NCBI RefSeq assembly: GCF_900476045.1
Contig: NZ_LS483440.1
Span: 868,001-932,000, forward strand
Length of the DNA stretch: 64,000 nt
Source of the DNA: Gemella morbillorum
Lineage (GTDB): Bacteria > Bacillota > Bacilli > Staphylococcales > Gemellaceae
Direction of reading: 5' to 3'
Below, one piece after another: positions 9,001 to 15,377 of this stretch. The notes under the pieces are model-generated. The model saw only the letters and a list, made by a program, of their open reading frames with translations. It was not told where the DNA came from and did no database searches. Each line of letters opens with the position of its first letter. Position 1 is the first letter of the stretch. The position numbers were made by a program, and so were the translations under genes.

Positions 9001-9465
9001 ATAAAATAAATTTATTTAATAACATTTAATTTTAACTTTAACTCCTCTTTTAAAAATTTCGTAATTTTTTAATTATTGATTTTAGAAAACTTATTTTAAC
9101 TAATTGTTAATACTACACTTATTAATTTTAAATTTTCTAATCGAGTATTTCGTTCATATATACTCCACTTGCAAATTTTTTATATAACTTAGTACTTATC
9201 ACTTAAATTTTATTTTTCAGCATAGATTTTTAAAATATCAAAAAAACAACTCATAAAATCAAATATAAGACGCTTAAAATAATTTTTGGTATAATTATTC
9301 AAAATTCAAAACAAAACGCTCAGAAGCCGTTTAAACGTCTAATTTTCTTTTTTTACTAAAAATTACCCATTTTTAGTCACTTTCAAATAACTTTTCAAGA
9401 ATTTTTATAAAATTCAGATAGAATATTTATAAAGTCTTTATTTTATAATTTAAAACCATAAGATA

Positions 9466-9501
9466 AAGTAAAAAACTACCTAAGTAAAACTTAGATAGTT
9501 T
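9466..9501 (-). terminator. Terminator of rpmB
   Basis: A 13-bp hairpin with one mismatch (9473-9485 with 9489-9501), followed on the - strand by a T-rich tail. Confidence 0.8.
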
Positions 9502-9519
9502 AAAGTTCATCGCTTTTAA

Positions 9520-9708
9520 TTATACACGCTCAACTTTTCCAGATTTTAAAGCTCTAGCAGAAACCCAAACTTTCTTAGGTTGTCCGTCTACTAAAATTGT
9601 TACTTTTTGTAGATTAGCTTTGAATTTTCTTTTAGTTGCGTTCATCGCGTGTGAACGAGTATTTCCTGAACGAGCTTTACGTCCAGTAACGTAACAAACT
9701 TTTGCCAT
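9520..9708 (-). CDS. rpmB: 50S ribosomal protein L28
   Basis: A 62-residue basic ribosomal protein. It starts [20 protein letters not shown], the usual L28 opening, and contains the conserved Trp-Val-Ser-Ala-Arg-Ala-Leu stretch near the end. GGAGG precedes the ATG. Promoter and terminator flank it, so it is transcribed alone, as is common in Firmicutes. Confidence 0.97.
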   Translation of the reverse strand: MAKVCYVTGRKARSGNTRSHAMNATKRKFKANLQKVTILVDGQPKKVWVSARALKSGKVERV

Positions 9709-9767
9709 GAATTAATCCTCCTTTTGGAAATAGTTTATTCATAACATTTACTACATACACAAGATAT

Positions 9768-9796
9768 AATATAACATACCTTAACATAAATATCAA
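9768..9796 (-). promoter_or_regulatory. Promoter of rpmB
   Basis: TTGATA, 17 bases, TATATT on the - strand, about 60 bases before the start codon. Confidence 0.65.
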
Positions 9797-9825
9797 GCAA
9801 AAAAGCTAATAAAGTTAGAAAATCT

Positions 9826-11226
9826 TTAAATAATCGATGTCATAATTAAAATAATGCAAAATGCTATTAAAGATGCCACAGAGGTACCTAGTGTCCATGT
9901 TTTGAATGTAGTTTTAAAATCAAGATTCAAGTATTGCTTAAATAACCAAAAGCCGGGATCATTTACATGTGAGCAAAATATACTTCCAGCAGTTATGCTT
10001 AACATAATAAATGTTGGAGAATATGTAACAGCTGAAATAAAAGGTTCTGCAATTGCTAATGTCGTTATAGCAGCAACAGTAGCACTACCTAAAGCTATTC
10101 TAAGAACTGCAGCTATTATAAAACTTATAACTAAAGGCGATAGGTTTAAATTACTTGTAAGAGTAACAATTTCGTCAGTTATTTTTGAATCAACTAAAAC
10201 TTGCTTTAAACCACCAGCTGCACCGTTAATCAAAAGTACCACAGCAATATTCTTGATAGATGAACTTAATATAGGGGTTATCTCAAAGATTTTTTTATCT
10301 CTAGATTTCATTAATATAGCAATTGTTACTACTAAACTTATCAACAATGCTGTCACAGGATTACTAATAACGGTCAAAAAAGCTATTGTATTTGGTGATA
10401 CATTAGGTATATTTAACAATATCGTTGGTAGAGTTATTAAAATAACTGGTAGCAAAATCAATAATATTGAAGATATAGGACTAATTGCTGTATTTTTTAT
10501 TTCGAATAAGGTTTTATCTATAAATTTCGTTTTTTTCTTTGGTTTTATATCTATTAATTTCGAATTAGTTAACAGTATTCCTCCAATAATCGCTGTCGGA
10601 ATTGCTACTATAAGACCATATAAAAAGACTTCCCCCATATTCAAATTAAAAGTTCTTACTATAATACTTGGACTTGGATGTGGTGGAAATAGCGCGTGAA
10701 CAGTAAGAACTCCAATACTTGTCGGAAGAGCTAGATACAGTTTATTTAATTCTAATTCACGAGCAACAGATAAGATTATTGGTATAACCAAAATAAAAGC
10801 TACATCAAAAAACAATGAAAAACTAATGCACATACCCGCAACTAATAAACCTAATTGAATTTTACTTACACCAAATAAATTAATTAATTTTTTTGATGCT
10901 ATATCAACTGCCCCTAGTTCTTCTAAAACTTTTCCGAACATTGCTCCTAAAGCTAATATTAAAGATAAATGACCTAATAATGTCCCGGTCCCCTTCTCTA
11001 TCGAATCAATCAAATTAGTAGGAGATAATCCTAACAATAATCCCAAAATAAATGCCACTATCAATATAGAAAGAAATGGTTCAAAACGTAATTTTGTAAT
11101 AAAAAATATTAATATGCTTATCCCTAAAAATACGATAAGGAGTCTATAAGAATATATACTTAAAAAAACTGTCATTATAAAATATACAATAAAAACTAGG
11201 TGAATTAATAATTTATCTACTTTCAT
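9826..11226 (-). CDS. GntP-family permease (gluconate-type H+ symporter)
   Basis: Inner-membrane carrier of about 466 residues with 12 or more hydrophobic helices. Family marks are LGLSPTNLIDSIEKGTG near residue 70, the FFDVAFILVIPI segment, FPPHPSPS, and the C-terminal HVNDPGFWLFKQY. Known members import gluconate or related sugar acids or hydroxy acids. The ATG at 11226 fits GGAG better than a GTG three bases earlier. No gluconate kinase or sugar-acid gene is near, so the substrate is uncertain. Own promoter; no clear terminator. Confidence 0.88.
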   Translation of the reverse strand: MKVDKLLIHLVFIVYFIMTVFLSIYSYRLLIVFLGISILIFFITKLRFEPFLSILIVAFILGLLLGLSPTNLIDSIEKGTGTLLGHLSLILALGAMFGKVLEELGAVDIASKKLINLFGVSKIQLGLLVAGMCISFSLFFDVAFILVIPIILSVARELELNKLYLALPTSIGVLTVHALFPPHPSPSIIVRTFNLNMGEVFLYGLIVAIPTAIIGGILLTNSKLIDIKPKKKTKFIDKTLFEIKNTAISPISSILLILLPVILITLPTILLNIPNVSPNTIAFLTVISNPVTALLISLVVTIAILMKSRDKKIFEITPILSSSIKNIAVVLLINGAAGGLKQVLVDSKITDEIVTLTSNLNLSPLVISFIIAAVLRIALGSATVAAITTLAIAEPFISAVTYSPTFIMLSITAGSIFCSHVNDPGFWLFKQYLNLDFKTTFKTWTLGTSVASLIAFCIILIMTSII

Positions 11227-11254
11227 CACTCTCTCCTCATAATCTCATCAGTTT

Positions 11255-11283
11255 ATTATAACACTGATAAATAGAGTAAGTAA
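11255..11283 (-). promoter_or_regulatory. Promoter of the GntP permease
   Basis: TTACTT, 17 bases, TATAAT with an extended TG, on the - strand. Confidence 0.65.
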
Positions 11284-11375
11284 AGATATTAGTTTTATAT
11301 TGATTTTACAAATAATATTACGTTTCAAAAATAAAAAACTATTTTTTTAAGATTTTTTATATGCTTTTTATAACC

Positions 11376-11429
11376 TTGAAAAAAGTTTTTAAAAATGCTA
11401 TCATAATATTACCGAGGGTTAACTCGGTA
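11376..11429 (+). promoter_or_regulatory. tetR promoter with operator palindrome
   Basis: TTGAAA (11376-11381), 17 bases, TATCAT (11399-11404), followed directly by a perfect inverted repeat TACCGAG-GGTTAA-CTCGGTA at 11410-11429. The palindrome covers the probable transcription start, the place where a TetR dimer would block its own operon. Confidence 0.7.
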
Positions 11430-11447
11430 ATTAGCGAGGTAAATTCT

Positions 11448-12038
11448 ATGGTTAAAAAAAGATTAAAAAAAGAAGAAAGAAAAAAAATAATTCAAGATAT
11501 ATCAAAAAATGTATTTTTAAAAAAAGGGTTTGAAAATACTACAATGCAGGATATTGTAACTGCTACAGACATGTCTATTGGTGGTTTATACCATCATTAT
11601 AAAAATACAACAGAAATATTTCATGATATCATGACACAAGCCAATACTCTTAGAGAAATTGCTATAATACAAAAACTGACTAATAATAAAATTACACTTC
11701 AACTACTCTCTTCTATTATTGTAGATAAAATCTTGGCTGACAATGAATTTGTTTCTCTTTATATTATGTTTTTAAAGCAAATAAAAGAAAACGAGCCTCT
11801 GAGAGCTCTTAACGAACAATTAAAAACTGAATCAAAAATTAAACTGAACTCTATTTTATCAAAAGCTGATGAATCCATCTGTTATTCTGATGATATGTTT
11901 GATATTCTTACCAATATAATAAATTCTTTTCTTTTGGGATGTGAATTATTAGAAGCTAGAAAAAATTTTAAAAATGAGCGAAATATACTTGAAGAAATGA
12001 TTGAAATTTTACTAGAAAAATATATAAAAATAACTTAA
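11448..12038 (+). CDS. TetR/AcrR-family transcriptional repressor
   Basis: A 196-residue regulator. The N-terminal helix-turn-helix covers about residues 10-55 with the typical FLKKGFENTTMQDIV and GGLYHHYKNT signatures; the C-terminal half is the variable ligand-binding domain. The ATG at 11448 has GAGGT 7 bases upstream; an in-frame ATG further up would include operator DNA. It probably represses itself and the MATE pump that starts 13 bases downstream, through the palindrome in front of it. Confidence 0.9.
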   Translation: MVKKRLKKEERKKIIQDISKNVFLKKGFENTTMQDIVTATDMSIGGLYHHYKNTTEIFHDIMTQANTLREIAIIQKLTNNKITLQLLSSIIVDKILADNEFVSLYIMFLKQIKENEPLRALNEQLKTESKIKLNSILSKADESICYSDDMFDILTNIINSFLLGCELLEARKNFKNERNILEEMIEILLEKYIKIT

Positions 12039-12051
12039 GGGGAAAAATATT

Positions 12052-13389
12052 ATGAATACAAATAGCAAAGAATTACTTACTGAAACTCCATTTAAAATTA
12101 TGCTTAAATTATCAGTTCCAGCAATAATAGGGATGATGGTTATAGGATTATATCCATTGATGGACGGAATATTTGCTGGCCAACTTTTAGGACAAGATGC
12201 AATGACTGCTATCGGTGTTTCAATGCCGTTCACGTATTTTAATACTGGGGTCGCTACATTAATAGGAGTAGGTTCATCATCTATATTATCTCGTGCAATT
12301 GGAGAAAATAATAAAGATACTTTTAAGAAGATAATGAACAACTTATTATTTTGGGTGTTAATATTATCATTAATAATTACTATATTAGGCTTTATTTTTT
12401 CTAAGAAATTACTTAGTCTTATAGGAGCTGAAGGAATAATACTAGATTTAGCAAATAGATATTTAACTATTATTTTTACAGGTTCTCTATTTGTAAACTT
12501 TGCCCAGTCTGCTAATATGCTTCTACGTGGTGAAGGTCTCATGAAAAAAGCCATGGTTATAATGACCTTAGGTGCTGGACTTAATATTATACTAGATCCT
12601 TTATTAATGATAGCTATGAGAAATATTGACAGAGGTATTGAAGGTGCTGCAATAGCGACCGTTTTAGCTCAAATTATTCAAGCGTTTGTTACATATTACT
12701 ACTTTAAATATAAAAGCAATACTATAAAAATAGAAAAAATTAAAAAAGAAATAACTATAAGCAAAGAGGTTTTTGCTGTTGGTGTGTCAGCTATGCTTAT
12801 GCAAGTTTTAACCATTATTCAGCAAAGTATTCTTTATAGTCAAGCATTTAGGTATGGAGGAGATGAAGCTGGGTCAATTATGGCAGCAACTCTAAGAATT
12901 ATGGCATTTTCATTCATACCACTTTGGGGCATGAGTCAAGGATTACAACCAGCTATTGGAACTAATTTTGGAGCAAAAGAATATATTCGTGTTAAACATA
13001 TTTTTAAAATTTTTCTTCTATCCTCTATTCTTCTAGCCGCTATTTTTTGGATACCAGCTATGCTATTTACAGAAAACTTATTAAGTTTATTTGGCCTATC
13101 AAATACAGCTTTAATAAATGGTATTTTATACTTTAGAATTTTTTATAGTGTATTTTTAGGCTATGGTATTATGATTATGACACTAACTTTCTTTCAAGCA
13201 ATTGGAGACGCCAAATCTGCAGGTAATCTTGTTATAATGAGACAAATAGTTATCTTTGTCCCTGCAATGATTATACTCCCTATGTTTTTAGGACTAAATG
13301 CTATTTGGCTAACCCCTCCAATAATAGATATCTTTATTATAGTTATCAGCATATTCCTTTATATTAAAGCAATTAAGAAATTTAAATAG
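12052..13389 (+). CDS. MATE-family multidrug efflux transporter (MepA-like)
   Basis: A 445-residue membrane protein with about 12 helices in two similar halves, opening with LKLSVPAIIGMMVIGLYPLMD-type residues as in NorM/MepA pumps. These export cationic drugs and dyes in exchange for H+ or Na+. AGGGGAAA precedes the ATG. It forms a two-gene unit with the TetR gene, and a perfect bidirectional terminator starts at its stop codon. Against the local gene direction, so possibly an inserted island. Confidence 0.93.
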   Translation: MNTNSKELLTETPFKIMLKLSVPAIIGMMVIGLYPLMDGIFAGQLLGQDAMTAIGVSMPFTYFNTGVATLIGVGSSSILSRAIGENNKDTFKKIMNNLLFWVLILSLIITILGFIFSKKLLSLIGAEGIILDLANRYLTIIFTGSLFVNFAQSANMLLRGEGLMKKAMVIMTLGAGLNIILDPLLMIAMRNIDRGIEGAAIATVLAQIIQAFVTYYYFKYKSNTIKIEKIKKEITISKEVFAVGVSAMLMQVLTIIQQSILYSQAFRYGGDEAGSIMAATLRIMAFSFIPLWGMSQGLQPAIGTNFGAKEYIRVKHIFKIFLLSSILLAAIFWIPAMLFTENLLSLFGLSNTALINGILYFRIFYSVFLGYGIMIMTLTFFQAIGDAKSAGNLVIMRQIVIFVPAMIILPMFLGLNAIWLTPPIIDIFIIVISIFLYIKAIKKFK

Positions 13390-13429
13390 AAAGAAATCCT
13401 ACAACTACAGTTGTAGGATTTCTTTCTAT
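13386..13429. terminator. Bidirectional terminator, MATE gene / DUF1697 gene
   Basis: Two perfectly complementary 21-base arms (13386-13406 and 13409-13429) between convergent stop codons, with A-rich and T-rich outer ends serving both strands. Confidence 0.9.
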
Positions 13430-13431
13430 TA

Positions 13432-13968
13432 TTATTTAGTAAGTAATTCTATAATTTTTTCAAATGTTCTAGCATTCCTTATAGTAATAGATTTATAAAA
13501 ACTCTCTTTCATAAGTAATTTATGATATGAAGTTGATAAATAGTTTTTCTCATCGGATTTCCCCAAAAAGACAGCTTTTTTCCCGAAATAGACGATTTCA
13601 TTATTTAATGGCATCATCTTTATTCGCTCTTTCATTGTAGAATAGTCGACTTCATCACTATAAAAAAGGACATCTCTTCTAAAAAGTTCCTCTGACCACC
13701 ATTCAGGTAAATTAGAAATCTCGTCCAAATATTCTTCTTGTGTCAGTATTACTTTATTTATAGGAAAAGAAAAAGTATCTAACATTTGCGATATCTTCTC
13801 CTTAACAATTTCTTTTTTGTCATTAGACTCAAATATTATATTTCCACTATTAATGTATGTGATGACATTTTCGTATCCTAATTTAGAAATCATATCTTTT
13901 AAATCGCTCATTACGACTTTATTTTTTCCACCGACATTTATCCCACGAAGTAAAAGTACATATTTCAT
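13432..13968 (-). CDS. DUF1697 domain protein
   Basis: Conserved protein of unknown function, 178 residues from ATG 13968. That start has GAGGTG six bases before it; a GTG three codons earlier lies inside this site. The opening YVLLLRGINVGGKNKV and the following INSGNIIFES are the hallmarks of DUF1697. No catalytic residues are known. It lies between two terminators and is read alone. Confidence 0.9.
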   Translation of the reverse strand: MKYVLLLRGINVGGKNKVVMSDLKDMISKLGYENVITYINSGNIIFESNDKKEIVKEKISQMLDTFSFPINKVILTQEEYLDEISNLPEWWSEELFRRDVLFYSDEVDYSTMKERIKMMPLNNEIVYFGKKAVFLGKSDEKNYLSTSYHKLLMKESFYKSITIRNARTFEKIIELLTK

Positions 13969-13980
13969 TTTATTCACCTC

Positions 13981-14014
13981 TTTTTAAAAAACTCTCTACT
14001 AAAAAATAGAGAGT
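13981..14014 (-). terminator. Terminator of efp
   Basis: ACTCTCTA/TAGAGAGT perfect 8-bp hairpin (13991-13998 with 14007-14014), followed by TTTTTT on the - strand. Confidence 0.85.
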
Positions 14015-14032
14015 CTTTTAATGTATTTTATC

Positions 14033-14590
14033 TTATGCTCTTGAAACATAAGTACCTTCAGAAGTATTAATTACTAATACATCTCCCTCTTTTACGAATA
14101 AAGGTACTTGTAATGTGTATCCAGTTTCTACTGTAGCTGCTTTAGTAGCACCTTGTGCAGTATCACCTTTAACACCTGGTTCTGTTTCAGTAACTTCAAG
14201 TTCTACCGTTGTTGGTAGATCGATTCCTAAAATTTCATCACCAAACATTAAGATTGAAACTTCCATATTTTCTTTTAAGAAGTTTAATTCATATTGTAGT
14301 TGTGCTTCTGGTACTTCGATTTGTTCATATGTAGCATTGTCCATAAATACATATGCTTCACCTGTAGAATATAGATAAGACATTTTTTGATTATTTATTT
14401 GCGCCTTAGCAACTTTTTCTCCAGCTCTGAAAGTTTTATCATTAACAGCTCCAGTACGCATATTTCTTAATTTAGAACGTACAAAGGCAGCTCCTTTACC
14501 AGGTTTAACGTGTTGGAATTCCATAACTTTCCAGATGTTACCATCAACTTCGATAGTCACACCAGTTTTAAAATCATTAACTGATATCAT
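14033..14590 (-). CDS. efp: Elongation factor P
   Basis: Translation factor that relieves ribosome stalling at polyproline stretches. It has 185 residues and three beta-barrel domains. The N-terminal KOW-like domain carries the loop VKPGKGAAF whose lysine (Lys32) is the modified or tip residue in relatives. Start [10 protein letters not shown] is standard, with AAAGGAG upstream. Own promoter and terminator. Confidence 0.97.
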   Translation of the reverse strand: MISVNDFKTGVTIEVDGNIWKVMEFQHVKPGKGAAFVRSKLRNMRTGAVNDKTFRAGEKVAKAQINNQKMSYLYSTGEAYVFMDNATYEQIEVPEAQLQYELNFLKENMEVSILMFGDEILGIDLPTTVELEVTETEPGVKGDTAQGATKAATVETGYTLQVPLFVKEGDVLVINTSEGTYVSRA

Positions 14591-14624
14591 TATTTATATT
14601 TCTCCTTTAATTTATACTAATATT

Positions 14625-14653
14625 ATTATAAATAAAAATTTTTTTAAAATCAA
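14625..14653 (-). promoter_or_regulatory. Promoter of efp
   Basis: TTGATT, 17 bases, TATAAT on the - strand. Confidence 0.7.
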
Positions 14654-14656
14654 GAT

Positions 14657-14691
14657 AAAACTTAATTACTTAAGATAAGAAATTAAGTTTT
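14657..14691 (-). terminator. Terminator of the apt-M16 peptidase-trmB operon
   Basis: A perfect 11-bp stem (AAAACTTAATT, 14657-14667, with 14681-14691) ending in TTTT on the - strand. It lies just beyond palindrome copy C. Confidence 0.65.
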
Positions 14692-14719
14692 AGTTTACAT
14701 AATATAAAATATGTAAACA
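14692..14719. repeat. Dif-like palindrome, copy C
   Basis: Arms AGTTTACATAA and ATATGTAAACA around TATAAA; arms complementary at 9 of 11 positions. Read on the - strand, the right arm TTATGTAAACT is identical to that of copy B. It starts 4 bases after the trmB stop, so, like copies A and B, it sits at a gene end. Confidence 0.5.
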
Positions 14720-14723
14720 ATAC

Positions 14724-15365
14724 TTATTTTTCTTTTATTGCTTCTACCATATAAATTCTATTACCTTTTTTTATAAACTTGTCCTCATACTCAGTATGAA
14801 CATTGTCTTCTTCGTAGATACTATTAGTTAAATCTAGCGATAATTTATTAAATGTAAAGCCATACTTAGCATAACTCATTAAACTGTATTCAAATAATCC
14901 TTGATTATCAGTTTTTTGAACTATTTTCTTCTTATTATTTAAAATAGTCTCATACTTTTCTAAAAACGTATGGAACGTTAAACGGCGTTTTTCATGACGA
15001 GTTTTTGGCCAAGGATCTGAGAAGTTTAAGTAAAGCTGCGTTACTTCTCCGTCGGCAAAGTATTCAAGAAGGTCTTCTGCATTTCCTGAAATTAATTTAA
15101 GATTTTGTCTATGTGTTTCTTCTACTTTATCAAGTAAAAAAGTTAACACTGTTGGCTGAGCTTCCATCGCAATAAAATTAATATCAGGATATCTTTCTGC
15201 TAGTGTGTGGATAAACTTCCCTTTTCCACTTCCTATTTCTAAGTGAATCGGGTTATTATTACCAAAAATTTCTTTCCATTTTCCTTTATTGTATTTTGGT
15301 TGTAAAAATACAACGGGACTATTTTCAAGACGCTCTCTAGCGTCTGCTCTATTACGAACTCTCAT
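14724..15365 (-). CDS. trmB: tRNA (guanine-N7-)-methyltransferase
   Basis: Uses S-adenosylmethionine to make m7G46 in the tRNA variable loop. It has 213 residues and a Rossmann fold with the SAM motif LEIGSGKGKFI near residue 40 and the conserved NFSDPWPKTRHEKRR substrate segment near 115-130. Last gene of the apt-peptidase-trmB operon, 12 bases after the peptidase stop. Confidence 0.96.
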   Translation of the reverse strand: MRVRNRADARERLENSPVVFLQPKYNKGKWKEIFGNNNPIHLEIGSGKGKFIHTLAERYPDINFIAMEAQPTVLTFLLDKVEETHRQNLKLISGNAEDLLEYFADGEVTQLYLNFSDPWPKTRHEKRRLTFHTFLEKYETILNNKKKIVQKTDNQGLFEYSLMSYAKYGFTFNKLSLDLTNSIYEEDNVHTEYEDKFIKKGNRIYMVEAIKEK

Positions 15366-15377
15366 TAATGTTCCTTT

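Larger units (their letters stand above)
8913..9519. other. Gene-free AT-rich stretch beside xerS
   Basis: Holds the xerS promoter and candidate dif at the left and the rpmB terminator at the right. No gene or convincing repeat is seen in 9001-9460. A hand count for 9001-9480 gives 27 G and 61 C on the + strand, a strong skew for non-coding DNA and consistent with the right side of a replication terminus. Confidence 0.7.

Noticed and set aside
9001-9480. Streptococcal difSL-type sequence near xerS
   Set aside because: Compared by eye with the 31-bp difSL recalled from memory; only short scattered matches (for example around 9390-9425, - strand) were found.
9854-10699. 281-codon open frame on the + strand inside the GntP permease gene
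   Set aside because: It mirrors the permease gene, has no ribosome-binding site, and its translation shows no protein features; a shadow of AT-rich hydrophobic coding DNA.
12012-12554. 180-codon frame antisense to the MATE gene
   Set aside because: Hydrophobic mirror of a membrane protein gene, no start signals.
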